A stretch of DNA of 64,000 bases from positions 677,648-741,647 of the forward strand of contig QANY01005849.1 of assembly GCA_003255025.1 (NCBI GenBank), read 5' to 3'. This stretch comes from Datisca glomerata (taxonomy: Eukaryota > Streptophyta > Magnoliopsida > Cucurbitales > Datiscaceae). The notes under the pieces were generated by a model. That model made no database searches and was not told the DNA's origin. It saw nothing but the letters and a program-made list of their open reading frames with translations. Position 1 is the first letter of the stretch, and each line of letters opens with the position of its first letter. The position numbers were made by a program, and so were the translations under genes. Below, piece after piece: positions 46,521-59,459 of this stretch.

Positions 46521-49460
46521 CAAAACCAGACCAACATTAACCACCCAAAAATTCCATATATGGTCCTCAAAAAGCCGAAAGAATAGCAAATCAGAAAGAT
46601 GTATATACCATCTGTATTTAGAGGAATTGAGATATGAGACTCATATCTCATGCACATGTGCAACTCAGTTGTACCTGATCTCTCTCCCTCTGTCTCTTCC
46701 CCTCTCTCTCTCAACCCATTTGGAAGAAAGGTTGGTTGGCATAAATCATGTGAAAACATGTATGACTTTTTTACTTCCATTCTCCCCCCATAACCATTGA
46801 TTCCCAAATGGTACTAACATAACCATATTTATTATCTAATAATATATCTTATCCTCTATCTCTCTAATAATAGGGAAAGAGCTGGTACACATTGGAAAGA
46901 AGGAAGCTGCTGCCATTTCACATGGTGTCCGTCTAATGCAAATACTATACTGTTTGTAATTTATCTAAAAAATTATTGAAAGATTGTATTTTTACTAATT
47001 TTTTCTGTGTATTTCGCTTTTTTAAATGGAATGAACCACATGTGTCCATGTGAAATTTTAGCACCTTAACAAAGGGGTAAATGTCATTAATTAAATTAGA
47101 ATTAAAGAATGTATTAATCCTCTATGAATAATGGCATTTTCTGGCCACAGTACTATGATTGGCATTGGTAATGTGCAGCATTTTCTTCCATTTCCTCATG
47201 TTTGCTCCTCTCCCTCTCTCTGTTTTCTATATTATTATTCCTACTTTTGATTTGGGCACCACACACCTTCTGTTAACTTTATACATGTCCATTTAATGTT
47301 TTAGTTTTAACAATTTGTAGGTTAAATAATTTGAAGGAAAAGTAAGAAAATGTAAAGGAAAAGGAAAACAAAACCTTTATATTATAGATTTTTCATTGAA
47401 AAATGTGATACAATGAATCACTGATACGTGAAGATATAAGTGTGGTATTGACAGTGCTTAGATATAGTTTTAAAAATTCTAAACAACATAGATACAGCTA
47501 TTAACAGTTTCCTTTCATTTTCCAACTAATTTTGGAGATGCTAACATAACCTAAAGATCTATACCTCATGAATTTTATGACATAAAATAATTATAAGAGA
47601 AATTCAGTTAAATCAAATCTCATCTTCAATTACATATTGAGTGATTATCTAAGAATATTATCAATATTGAGATAAGATACTGAGTACAATAATGTTAGTT
47701 ATTGTAATAGCCCTACATGAACATATGGGTGTGATCCCATATCAAATGCCCTTTAAAGATGGTGAAGAGTTTTTTGTCCTTATATTTATGTAGGGTTTCC
47801 CTTTATAACATGGCAAGATTCCTTCGTCTCAATCATTTACCTGAATAACTAACATGCTTAATTATTTGTTTTTTAGGCTAATTAACCAATTAATTAATTA
47901 ACCTTTTGTGTTTTGATCAGTATATGATTGAAGGAGAATTAATGTATTAGCTAGTATCTTTTCAATTTCTCCTAATTAGTTCTCTATCTTTTTATTTCCT
48001 TCTTAGTTTTGGAAATTAAGAGATCAGATCATGAAGAATTTTAGGTGAGGTTTTCTTTTGGCGGTCTATTAAATTGATTTTACAAAATATTATATGGGTT
48101 TGCTTTTACTCTTGATCTTAAATAAATAAATTTGGTCTACCTTATTCATCATTTCTGAATCTTTGTCATGCTTAGAAGTTACCCTTTATCAATACGATAG
48201 TCTAAGAGAGGATAAAGACTATATCACAATTTAGTATGTAAACCTCTATGTTTTGTGTAACATGTAAGTTTCTTTGTAAAAGAAAATGACTTCAATATAT
48301 ACTCTTTCCCTAATAATCTATTCTCAATGTACTCGCAAATTGGATTAGTTTTTAATATTACTAGAGAAGTTGAAGCCATGTGGAGCTTCTCAGCATTTGT
48401 CTTAAATCAAATTCTAAATCTTTAACCAAAAACACATTAGACAATTACCTGCTGAGATTGAGACTTTAATTAAGCTGTAAACAAAAATGCTCTCAGTATT
48501 AATTATAATCAATTTTCACAATTTTTGTGATTAAAGAAAGAGGAGTTGAGAGAGCATATATCTCTGTGTGTTTGATTAATAGCATCGTTGTTTTACAGAC
48601 TACTTATCAAATAAGACTGAGTTTGTAAGCGTTTTTATACCCTTAAAGTTTTTATTTATATAATGTTTTTATGAGTATTTTACTTTCAAATATATTTTGT
48701 TTGCTTCGAAATATTTTATATTAAATTTCTAAATATTCTCAAAGTTAAAAAGTTAAATATTATTATAAAAACTGGGATGTGGATTCTCGACAATTGGACA
48801 CCTATTGCTGAGGAGTAGTTCAATCATAGCCATTTAAAAAGATCTAGACGGCTAATATAAAATGTTAAAAATTTTAAAAAAAATTATGTTTTTTTCTTCT
48901 AACAGTTTGAATCTTTCAGATATGATCGGTTCAAGATCAACGCAGACAAAACTCAGCCTAAAAACTGTTAAATAGTAACAGTAGTGTCTGAGTGGTTAGT
49001 AAAATTTTGAAAGTACAGTTAAAAGTACTTTTAACTTTTTAAAATAGTCTTCAATTAATAAAAAACAAAAAAGAGAATTTCTTTTACTTTTTCAATTTTT
49101 CTTGATGCCCTTTTCATTAGCTCTTTTGTAACGAGGAATGTAAGGATTTAATATTGGGAAAAGGATGAGCATGAAAGTAAACAAAGAGCACATTATGGTG
49201 AGTCACTTAAGTTGACAATCTTATTTTGAATTAGAAGATGAAAGTGAAACACATTCTCTTCCCATGTTTAATGTCGGATCAGAAACTTCCCCAGTACATT
49301 AACTCCAAATTTTTTTTGGTAATTTTTTGTAAAATAAGCAGCCTGTGCCTGTCACATTACCCAACACCTCACGAGCTCCTCTAATTAAATTAATTACTTC
49401 CAAAATAAAAATAAAAATTAATCAGTTAAAAAAACAATCCTCTATTTAGATCACTATTTC
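46521..49460. other. Intergenic region upstream of the receptor kinase
   Basis: AT-rich sequence without recognised genes, RNA genes or elements. It supplies the promoter of the LRR receptor kinase. Confidence 0.55.
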
Positions 49461-49466
49461 CCTTTG

Positions 49467-49473
49467 TATATAA
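49467..49473 (+). promoter_or_regulatory. TATA box of the LRR receptor kinase gene
   Basis: TATATAA lies about 150 bases before the start codon, followed by a pyrimidine-rich leader (CTCTCTCTTTCACTC and more), a common arrangement in plant promoters. Confidence 0.55.
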
Positions 49474-49618
49474 CCAAGTTTACATATTAATCGACTTCTC
49501 TTACTACACCCATTAAACTCTCTCTCTTTCACTCATTTCCTTTCCCCTCTCATCTCCATCATCTAAACTAGAAACCGAAGACGGTGAAAATCTGAGAGAT
49601 GAAAACAGAAAATTACCA

Positions 49619-52600
49619 ATGAAAATCAACATGATGAAGTTGCTGTTCTTGTTCTTCATCTTTAATTCTTACATGGGTTGTTTTTCTTCTGCTGCTCTTG
49701 TGGTAGATGAAGAAGCAACTGCTCTGATTTCAATAAAAGAAGGTCTAATTGATCCATCTGACAGTCTTAAAGATTGGAAATTGCAAGAAAATGAAGGAGC
49801 AACTGATCCTCATTGTAAATGGCGTGGAGTGTGGTGTAATTCTCAAGGTTCTGTTTCAAAACTTGATCTTTCTCATTTGAATCTCAGTGGGATTGTATCA
49901 GATGAGATTCAAAAGCTGAAAAATCTTGTCTCTCTCAACTTTTCCTCAAATGGCTTCTCCACTTCTCTTCCAAATTCCATTTCTAACCTCACATTTCTTC
50001 ACACCATTGATATCAGTCAAAACTTCTTCACTGGTAGCCTTCCAGCAGGCATTGGCAGCTTGCCTGCACTTGTCATTTTAAATGTATCAAGCAACGATTT
50101 CTTCGGTTTACTTCCTGGCGAGCTCGGAAATGCCACTTTGCTGGAGACTCTGGATCTCAGAGGGAGTTTTTTTGAAGGTTCGATTCCCACATCTTTCAAG
50201 AATATGCAGAAGTTGAAGTTTCTTGGACTTTCTGGGAATAACTTGACGGGCCGAATCCCGCCGGAGCTTGGCCAGCTTTCGTTGTTGGAGAGTGTGATCA
50301 TTGGATACAATGGGTTTGAAGGTGGAATTCCTGCTGAGTTTGGGAATCTGACCAATTTGAAGTATCTTGATTTGGCTGTTGGCAATCTTGGTGGTGAGAT
50401 TCCTGCTGAGCTTGGCAGGCTTCAACTCCTGGAGACAATTTTCTTGTACAAGAACAACTTTGAAGGGAGTATCCCACTGCAAATCGGAAACATTACTTCG
50501 ATGACATTCCTTGATCTATCTTTTAACATGTTATCAGGCGAAATTCCTGTTGAGATGACTGAGCTGAAAAATTTACAGCTTTTGAATCTGATGTGCAACC
50601 AGCTGTCTGGTTCAGTGCCTTCAGGATTTGGAGGGCTGGTTCAATTGCAGGTTCTTGAGCTCTGGAACAACTCATTTTCCGGAAAACTCCCTGGTGATCT
50701 TGGGAAAAACTCGAGGTTGGTTTGGTTGGATGTGTCTTCCAATTCTTTCTCTGGCCAAATTCCTCCTCATTTATGCAGTGGTGGTAATCTCACCAAGCTG
50801 ATCTTATTCAACAACGCGTTTTCGGGCCCAATTCCAGCAGGCATATCCGCCTGCATTTCGCTCGTTCGCGTTCGGATGCAGAACAATATGCTATCCGGGA
50901 CGATCCCTGTTGGTTTTGGCAAGCTTGGGAAGCTTCAAAGGTTAGAGTTGGCAAACAACAGCCTAACTGGTGGAATCCCATATGACATTTCCTTTTCCAC
51001 ATCACTTTCTTTCATTGATCTCTCCCGTAACCGCCTTCATTCTTCGCTCCCGTTCACCATTCTTTCGGCTCAAAATCTTCAGAATTTCATGGTATCAAAT
51101 AACGACTTGGAAGGCGAAATCCCTGACCAATTCCCGGATCGTCCGTCACTTTCTGTGCTTGATCTCTCATCAAACAGATTCTCTGGAACTATTCCACCAA
51201 GCATTGCTTCATGTGTGAGATTGGTGACTTTGAATCTCAGAAACAACAATTTAAGTGGAGAAATCCCAAAATCATTAGCCAATATGCCCTCATTGTCCAT
51301 TCTTGATCTATCCAACAACTCCCTAACTGGAAAAATACCTGAAAATTTCGGAATCTCTCCGGCATTGGAATCGCTTAACGTTTCGTACAACAAGCTCGAA
51401 GGTCCTGTGCCATCAAACGGTGTGCTCAGAACAGTAAACCCAAACGAACTCATCGGGAATGCAGGCCTCTGCGGTAGTGTCCTCCCTCCATGTCCCTCAA
51501 ACTCCGCGTTCACGTCAAGGCACAGGAGCCTCCATGCGAAGCATGTTATAGCCGGTTGGATCATCGGGATTTCAACAGTTTTAGCGCTCACAATCGTAGT
51601 TGTTGGCGGACGATCATTGTACAAAAGATGGTATTCAAACGGAAGCTGCTGCTTTGAGGAGAGGTATGAAATGGGAAGTGGAGAATGGCCATGGAGATTG
51701 ACGGCATTCCAAAGGCTTGGCTTCACAAGCGCCGACATTTTAGCTTGCATAAAAGAATCAAACGTGATCGGAATGGGAGCAACAGGGATCGTATATAAGG
51801 CCGACATGCCGCAGATAAATAAGGTCGTCGCGGTTAAGAAGCTGTGGGGATCAGGCACAGATATTGAAACTGGAAGTAGAGAAACTGAAAGTCTAGTTGG
51901 AGAAGTGAATCTATTAGGCAAACTTAGGCACAGAAACATAGTTCGTTTACTAGGGTTTATGCACAATGAGACTAACCTTATGATTGTCTATGAGTTTATG
52001 CGAAACGGAAGCCTCGGAGAAGCCTTGCACGGAAAGCAAGCTGGGAGATTGCTCGTGGACTGGGTTTCGCGCTACAACATAGCGGTGGGAGTCTCGCAAG
52101 GGCTTGCTTATCTTCACCACGACTGTCGCCCTCCCATCATCCATAGAGATATCAAGTCCAATAACATACTACTTGATTCAAATCTTGAGGCGAGGATTGC
52201 TGATTTTGGGTTGGCGCGGATGATGCTTCGGAAGAATGAAACTGTTTCAATGGTGGCTGGATCTTACGGTTACATAGCCCCTGGTAAGTTCCAAACTTCG
52301 TCCTATACTTAATCCTAACTGTGTTTTTACATTAATTTTAATGATCTGATTAAATATGTGTCATTTTCATATTTTCACGTTTTCTCACGCATTAAAATAT
52401 TTTATCCACTCAACCAATAAATGAAAATATCACTTAAACACTTAAAAATTAGTCAATAACTTATTTGGTCTCAAATAATTTTTTTTTAATTTAACGCATA
52501 GTTAATAATTACTATCACTCTGAGCCCGAGTAGTTATACACCGATTAAGTTATTTATCAACTTTTAATCGAATAAGTGATGTGTCAGTTATTCATAGATT

Positions 52601-54864
52601 TAATTTATTAAATAGGTTTAGTCAATCATAAATAGCAACCTATGAATAATTAATACATTAGTTAGTCGCTTAAAATTTAGTTAATAACTTAGCCGATATA
52701 GAATTATTCATCTAAAAATATCACTGATTATATCGTAGAATCACGTGCTAGTATTAGAATCTTAGTGTGTAAAAATATACTGTGAAAATAATAACTCTAC
52801 ACTGATAAGGTTAAACACTAATTTTTAATTGACTTAATGACGTGTTAAACAATCATAATTTGATATTTTATAATTTATTAAAACGAATCTTCAAATACAG
52901 TATGAATAAATTATACATTACTTGGTCAATTAACATTTAATATATTAAAACATATATTAAAATTCTCAAATGTTAAATAGATAAACAATAAAATATTTTA
53001 TCTTGGTTAATTTACTTCATATCATTAAATAAGAAAAAAATTGAACAAAATTAAATGGATATTCTATTATTTTCAATAGAATGCTAATATTTCACGAATT
53101 ATATCATCTTAAGATGTCAATGATTCTACTAATTTAAAAAACATTTGTGATATAGGCCAGTATGATACCACGTGTACTTTAAATGTGTGTTACTTAAAAT
53201 ATGTATTTAAAGTATTTTAAATATATATTGAAGATCCTTAAATGTGTGTTGATCAATAATGTAATTTAAATGTATTGTAGTTACCTATACTCAAGGTACC
53301 ATACTAGCTTAATATTGGAAACTCTCACCAATTAAATAGGAAGAATTACATAAATATCCCTTTTCGACCATCTGCGTCAGCATTGCACGTTAGTATTGTG
53401 CACGGTATTGCTCGTCAGTATTGCGCTCTAACGTAATACATTTTTTAAAGTAGACATTCAAAATTATTTATTTCAACCTGTAAATAGTTGATTGAGATTT
53501 CGATAGTGAAATAATTTATTTATAATTTTTATTATGTAAATAATTTAAATATAGCACGGTGAAAAAATAATTCGATTTTTTATTTTAAAAATTAATTTAT
53601 TGACTTGACTAGTTTACTTTCATAATTAATTTATTGATCTGCCTCATCTATTAACCTAAAATAAATTTCGTAACCAATTTAAATTATTTATATTTAATAT
53701 TTTTTAAGGGTTGTGTAAAGGAACCTTACTGTCACGTCAACACTACCGGTGCAGCAAGCGCCAGCGATACTGACGTAATTAAAAAATATTAAATAGGAGT
53801 TATTTATGCAACACAACCCAACGTTTGATCATTTATAATAATATTCACGATTTTCGGTTCGGTGATAAAATTAAATGAAATCGAATCGTTTAAGAATCAA
53901 ATTAAATTGAATTATGAGTATCAATTTGATTCTTCGGTTTGTATATTTAATTAAAGTTTTGTTTTATTTGAGTTCGGTTCTGTTTTATAAGAAATTATAT
54001 ATATATATAATGTTTCGGTTCGAAAACACTAAAATGTCGAACCGAACCAAAAGCTCGATTCTATCATTTTTTCAAACTAAATAAAACACATATAAAGAAT
54101 TAAACTTAACCAAACACATATAAAAAACTGAACATTTCAATTCAATCAATCCACTATAATTTTGAACAACCTAATAAATTGGGAGCTCTAGCTGTTGCAA
54201 TATTTCAAAAAAGGAGATGATTTAACGTGTCAAAACACAAAAAAAACGGTGTGCTGGTGCAATAAAAACAAAAGAAAAAACTGCCAAGTGGCAATTTTAT
54301 CCTCCGTGGTTCACCAGTCACAAAAAAAATCGGCCATTCACGCTACAAAATTACTCCAACATTTCTTTACAATGAGTTTTCAAAAGTTGTGAATGATATA
54401 ATTTTTCACATTAAATATTTTATTTTGTAACATCTCACGATCTAGATGTAGATTTTAACAACTAAGATTTTTTGTGTGAAGAATACGGATATACTTTGAA
54501 GGTGGACGAGAAGATCGACGTATACAGTTATGGAGTGGTTCTGTTGGAGCTAGTAACAGGGAAGAAGCCATTAGATGAAGAATTTGGAGAGAGTGTAGAC
54601 ATAGTTGAATGGATAAGGAGAAAAATCAGAGACAACAAAAGTTTAGAAGAAGGGTTAGATCCAAACATAGGAAATTGCAAACATGTTCAAGAAGAAATGC
54701 TATTAGTCTTAAGAATAGCTCTTCTGTGTACAGCTAAATTGCCAAAGGAAAGACCTTCCATGAGAGACATCATAACAATGCTTGGAGAGGCAAAACCTCG
54801 TAGGAAAAGCAATACCAATACCAATCATGAAAAACCTGTTTTTAGTACATCACCTGTAATTTAA
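49619..54864 (+). CDS. MIK1: LRR receptor-like kinase, class XI, MIK1/PXL2-like (two exons)
   Basis: Exons are 49619-52283 and 54482-54864, joined by an intron with GTAAGT and GAAG borders. The product has about 1015 residues. It has a signal peptide (about 1-26), a Cys-pair N cap (C66, C73), about 20 LRRs of the GxIPxxLxxLxxLxxLxLxxNxLxG type, and a C-terminal Cys cap (LCGSVLPPC). A membrane span (about 643-663) and an intracellular kinase domain follow. Kinase residues are intact: Gly loop IGMGATG (717-723), VAVKK with K740, HRD 842-844, DFG 862-864, APE across the intron. It is an RD kinase. R417-V-R419 is the RxR motif that in PXY-type receptors contacts the C-terminus of peptide ligands. 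Closest family as I recognise it: Arabidopsis MIK1/PXL2, a plasma membrane peptide-signalling receptor. The exact ortholog and ligand are inferred, so the symbol is tentative. Confidence 0.88.
53707..53820. repeat. Small inverted-repeat block in the intron
   Basis: GGGTTGTGTAAAGGAACC on the left and GGAGTTATTTATGCAACACAACCC on the right form imperfect inverted ends about 115 bases apart. It may be a tiny MITE remnant. Confidence 0.4.
53838..54172. mobile_element. Decayed hAT-like MITE in the receptor kinase intron
   Basis: The interior has CGGTTCGGTGATAAAA, TCGGTTCGAAAACAC and GTCGAACCGAACC motifs like those in the MITE at 7770-8160. The ends (TAATATTCACGATTTTCGG and, inward from the right, TAGGTTGTTCAAAAT) look like worn versions of its termini. 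No clean target duplication was found. Confidence 0.45.
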
Positions 54865-55142
54865 ATGGTCTTCTTTAGAAGCCAATTTCTTTTTTATGTT
54901 TTTCATTCAATTTCGTATTTTTTTATGTAGATTTTTTTTTTGATTTTGTTGTTGTTTGTAATCATTGGTTCATATTGTTTTCTAGTGGAGAAATGGGTAT
55001 ACGAAATTTGTAGATTCATTTATACGTTTCTCCTCTACATTTATCAGACATGGATCCTAAGTGAAGCATGTATAGAATCGTATGGTTTGGCCGAGTCGGT
55101 TCGATTCAGGTTTGAGACGATTATATCATTTACGGGTGATTT

Positions 55143-55315
55143 TGTGAGCTCCAACTTAAAGACCGGCATGGCCCACCTATACCACATAACAAAGAAAGTC
55201 GAATAGGGTTGAGCCCGACTTAAAAAAAAAAAGTAAAGATTCAGCTAGTTTAGTGGTCGAACCAATTCAATTGCTATGTCTATTAATCAGCACCTAAGAA
55301 CATAGGAATCTCAAC
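55143..55315. repeat. Direct repeat, copy 1 (about 175 bp)
   Basis: From GTGAGCTCCAACTTAAAGAC through GTCGAATAGGGTTGAGCC to ATTAATCAGCACCTAAGAAC. It recurs at 56876-57030. Confidence 0.85.
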
Positions 55316-56600
55316 CACACCGATCAAAATCCCTTAGAAATCGCTAAGTACATTAACTTTTCTTCAATTAATTATTTCTCAAATAAAAGAAACTAACTAA
55401 ATCTAAATTAAATCTATAAAAAATAACAATAAACTCATCCATCACATGTAAAAGTTTATTTCGATAATAATCATTAACAAATAATTATTCGAGTATATCA
55501 GTGATAATACTAAAACAACTCCATTAACAAATATTGTTTGAAAAATCTTTCAAAAAATTTATAGATAATGCATGTTTTTAAGGTATTTGAGTGTATCATA
55601 TGTCTATGGATGATATAATTATTTCAATGATATTATACTTATGTGTGTAATTAATTCTTAGTTTTTTAAATCATATTTGTCATAACCGTAAATCAAGTGA
55701 CCATTGAAATTTTTTAAAATAACCTAAATCCCACCCAAATCAATCCTTGAAAACCACTTAGATTATTTACTTCCCTCCAATCAGAGTTTACTAAAAAAAG
55801 TGATTAATTTCCCACCAATCAGATATTACCGAAAAAAAACTAACTCAATTTTGGTAACCGTTAATTAATTATAGTAAAAATAGCTCTCATCACCTATCAA
55901 TCGACCAATCAAGTAAAAGTTATAAAAGGATCTTCCATCATAGTTCAAGATTTTTTCGTGTATACCCATCAAACGAAACCATTCTTCTTCGTTTACAGAA
56001 GTGAGAAGACGAATTCATTAACGCCATTAATCAAAATTATAAAAAAGGAAACTAGAATCAATCATTGATTATCATCTAATTTAATTAAAAATAACGTTTG
56101 AATTGAAATACAATAAATTTCAGAATATTTAATTATATACAAGGACCCTATCAAATCAAATTATGAAATTTGTAAATTGAAGTTTAAAATCACCAACTAC
56201 AAATTCATCAACAGTTGGTTGATGACCTGATACTAAAAATCTGCCATTTACCTTATCAAAATTAGAATCAATCATTGAAACTATAATATTTTCTTATGAG
56301 AATTAGCTAAAAAATTAAAATAAATTATAAATTATCATCTAATTTAATTAAAAATAAAAATAAAAAATAAGGTTTGAATTGAAAGATAATAAATTTTAAA
56401 ATATTCTAATTAAATGCAAGAACCCGCCAAATCTAAATATGAAATCTGTGAATCGAAGGTTAAATCATCAATTATAAATTCATCAATAGCTAGTTGATGA
56501 CGTAACATCAAAAAATCTGTTATTTACATATAATTTGAAAAGACATGCTATTTCTTAAATTAATTTAAAAATTTATCAATTTGATGGAATTACTTTTTAA
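55290..56600 (+). repeat. Dispersed AT-rich repeat, copies 2 and 3
   Basis: It matches 27470-28570. The second half appears twice: CTAGAATCAATCATTGATTA... near 56050 and TTAGAATCAATCATTGAAAC... near 56257. Each copy runs to a TTGATGA block after TTCATCAA. No ORF was found. Confidence 0.65.
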
Positions 56601-56875
56601 ACTCATACAATTAGGCCCATGATTATTTATTGGGTCTACCCGCCACAATGTGACCTGGGCCCATATTCTTTAAATTTGATTCGTTGATTCAGATCTATAC
56701 GACTCTGATCTATTTAGAAAGGAAATAAAAAAGTAAACTTATTTTTTATTTATTTTTCTTTTTAAATCATAATATATCTTAACCGTTAATATTTTTTAAT
56801 CCAACAGTCACGATTATCAACCACATTATGACTGATAGACTGAATAATTTCTCCATGTTATGGGTGGGTTTTGTG

Positions 56876-57045
56876 AGCCTCCAACTTAAAGACCGGCACG
56901 GCCCACCTGTACCGCACAATAATGAAAGTCGAATAGGGTTGAGCCTGATACGTTAAAAAAGTAACGATTCAGCTAGTTTAATGACCGAACCAATTCAATT
57001 GCCATGTCTATTAATCAGCACCTAAGAACATAGGTATTCTATTTT
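56876..57045. repeat. Direct repeat, copy 2
   Basis: Counterpart of 55143-55315 with scattered substitutions. The two copies bracket the dispersed repeat copies. Confidence 0.85.
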
Positions 57046-57221
57046 ATTATTTCATTATAGATATAAAATGTCTAGCATTTTAGAGGTTTTAAAGTATCTT
57101 TGATATGTGGAATTCAATTGCCATGTCTATTAATCAGCACCAAAGAACATATGTTTTCTATTTTATTATAGATGTAAATGTCCAGCAATTTAGAGATTTG
57201 AAAGTATCTTTAATATGTGGT
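56996..57221. repeat. About 115-bp tandem duplication
   Basis: AATTCAATTGCCATGTCTAT...AAAGTATCTTTGATATGTGG is repeated directly as AATTCAATTGCCATGTCTAT...AAAGTATCTTTAATATGTGG. Confidence 0.88.
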
Positions 57222-58117
57222 GCTAACATTAACTCGAAAGAAGATACTATCATGTTGGGGATCTAGGACAAGATCTATGCATTAAATATAGTGGTTCAAG
57301 ATTTTATCTTTTTTCTAGAATCTTCTCAACACAAACGTCGAGGTGACAACATTTTTTTCTTTCTTTGCTGTCTTTGTTCAATGACAAAATCAGTAGATTA
57401 TCCATATTAAATAAGATTATATTCTGTTCATAGAACATGAGAGAATTTTGATTCTATTGACACTAAACATATTAATTAAACCATAGTTTAAGCAGTACTA
57501 CAAGGATTTTTCTTTGGGTTACAAAGTAAAAAAGCACATACTATAGTTTAGAAGGTAAAGTGTAAATATCCTAAAACAATATCAAATTGGTAGAGTACCA
57601 TATATTTGAACCATTTTCCAAACACACACAATTATTTTAGGCTCTTGAGTTCATTGACATTAAACTTATACAATTAAGCCCATTTATATTTGAAGCATTT
57701 TCCAAACACACACAATTATTTGAACCATTTTGCAGTTTCACGTTTATATTTAACACACTATTCTTTTACAACTCATTTCTCATATTTTAATTTGTTCTTC
57801 ATATACTAAAATTGACATGACATATCACATAGATTATATTTTGAATTTACTATATAGAACCGATAATTTCTCAGTTTTTAATATGAAATCATTTTATTAA
57901 ATGGTCTTTAAAAGGGAATGTAATGATTCTTAAGTTGAAAGACTTTAAATTAGATGATTTTACATGACAACATATTTAATCACAAAAATTCCATATTATA
58001 ATAAGACTAAATCAGTATTTTTTTCAACTGAAGGGAATGATTACAAAACGGTTAAATTATCTAACTTTTTGGAAAAACAAAGAAAAAAAGGGGAGGGGAG
58101 GGAACCCTAAAAACCCA
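57222..58117. other. Region upstream of the TOM9-like gene
   Basis: AT-rich, with no recognised gene. An AGCCCA element (site II type) occurs near 57675. Confidence 0.5.
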
Positions 58118-58125
58118 AAACCCTA
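58118..58125 (+). promoter_or_regulatory. Telo-box-like motif before the TOM9-like gene
   Basis: AAACCCTA lies about 45 bases before the start codon, with a second AACCCTAA nearby (58103-58110). Such motifs are common close to the start of plant genes for translation and mitochondrial functions. Confidence 0.4.
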
Positions 58126-58169
58126 CGGTCCCAAATACCCATTCCTTGGTCTAGTCATTCTAGCTGGCA

Positions 58170-58487
58170 ATGGCGTCTCGAAGAGGCGGAGTCTCTCTCC
58201 CAGAAAGGCGGGGCTCCAATACCGATGGAAAAGCTAGCAGCATAATCTCTAAGCTTTCCCAGTCTACCATAGTCTCTAGGGGAAGACAAGCAGCTTCCGA
58301 CGCCGCTTCGGTCACAAAGAAGCTCCTCAAAAGCACCGGTAAAGCTGCTTGGATCGCAGGCACCACTTTCCTCGTCCTTGTTGTCCCTCTTATCATCGAG
58401 ATGGATCGTGAGCAGCAGATGAACGAGCTTGAGCTTCAGCAGGCCAGCATCCTCGGAGCTCCTTCCGCAGGTCCTCCTCAGAAGTGA
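58170..58487 (+). CDS. TOM9-2: Mitochondrial import receptor subunit TOM9-2-like
   Basis: The protein has 105 residues. The cytosolic N-terminal part (1-58) is basic and Ser-rich (MASRRGGVSLPERRGSNTDG, SDAASVTKKLLKSTGKAA). A single membrane span covers about 59-77 (AAWIAGTTFLVLVVPLIIEM). A short intermembrane-space tail carries EQQMNELELQQASILG. Plant TOM9 is the shortened counterpart of fungal and animal TOM22, in the TOM complex of the outer mitochondrial membrane. It helps organise the complex and pass precursors to the pore. Length and layout fit the family. It is a single intact exon with a good start context (GGCAATGGC). No partner genes are adjacent. Confidence 0.9.
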   Translation: MASRRGGVSLPERRGSNTDGKASSIISKLSQSTIVSRGRQAASDAASVTKKLLKSTGKAAWIAGTTFLVLVVPLIIEMDREQQMNELELQQASILGAPSAGPPQK

Positions 58488-59459
58488 TCGGTTAGTCGGT
58501 TTCTAGACGACAATCCATTCATATTCATTCGCCGTTCGTGTAATTTTGTATCTTCCTGTTGTGATAATGGGATTCGCTAGTTATGTAATTCTAGGTTTGA
58601 GATTGCAACAATTTCTAATTCATACAAGGATTTATATGACCAATTCTTCAGAGTTATCAGACTGCAGGTAATTCTAGTTTTTTCGTTCTAATAATTACTC
58701 TGCTAGTTGTTGAATTATTCAAATTCAAAGCTTAATGGCACACCTTTCGTCATACGCTTGTTCTGAATTTACCTTTATAGGGATCTACACCCCATTTATA
58801 CATTTATTTTTTGTCTGTCTCGTATGCTTATGAGTGCATGTTCAGGTTGATTTTTGTTCTGTAAGATATGTTCAAGTGTTATTAGTTTTCTATTAGAGAC
58901 ATGTACTGGGTCTATATTGTTGTGAGCTGGTTTAAAGCAACATTTGTAGACCTGTACCGTGTAAAATTTGAGAACTTTTCTTCGTAGTATGCTGTATGAT
59001 TATTCAGCATCTTGTAGATTGGAGTTGAAAACCATGGCTATATCAATTTTTTTGGTTCAGGATTTTTATCTTACTTTATCCAGTGATCAAACTTAAGGAT
59101 CCAAAACCATAATCGATCTTAACTTAAGTTGCATGAGAATCAGTCTTTGCCTTCAAGATAAATCTAGGAAAATGCTATATCATCCTTCTTGGCACTGTGC
59201 ATGATGTAGAGTCCTTGGCTGCTAGTCTGAACCATACGGTTGGTAAGTTGCCTTGTAATCTAGGGATTTATCTTGGTGCTAATCCTAGAAGATGCAAGCT
59301 TTAGTGGTTGAGAGGTTTTATAAAAAGTTTGCTAGTTAGGAAAGAGGAATATCTGTCTACGGGGGCAGACTACTATCAAAGCAGTACTTTGTCCTATCGG
59401 AGATAATAAAGGAAAGAGAAGTAAAAAGAAAGAAACAAAAGAAAAAGTATGAATTAAAG
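58488..59459. other. Downstream of the TOM9-like gene
   Basis: The first few hundred bases are probably the 3' UTR. The rest is AT-rich and unassigned up to the Copia-C LTR. Confidence 0.5.

Larger units (their letters stand above)
52284..54481 (+). other. Intron of the LRR receptor kinase gene, enlarged
   Basis: 2198 bases between activation segment codons, interrupting the Glu codon of APE. Introns at this place in the family are usually far shorter. It contains AT-rich sequence, a small inverted-repeat block near 53707-53820 and a hAT-like repeat near 53838-54172. The splice borders allow a continuous kinase frame. Confidence 0.85.

Noticed and set aside
50017..50482. Two overlapping antisense open frames in the LRR region
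   Set aside because: Periodic LRR coding on the other strand produces long open antisense frames; no independent evidence.
51079..51966. Long antisense open frame (295 codons) in the receptor kinase
   Set aside because: It lies wholly opposite the LRR and kinase coding sequence, shows no domain, and is explained by codon composition of the real gene.
54940..55206. Plus-strand frame of 88 codons after the receptor kinase
   Set aside because: Lies in the 3' UTR and the start of the duplicated repeat; hydrophobic because of T-rich sequence.
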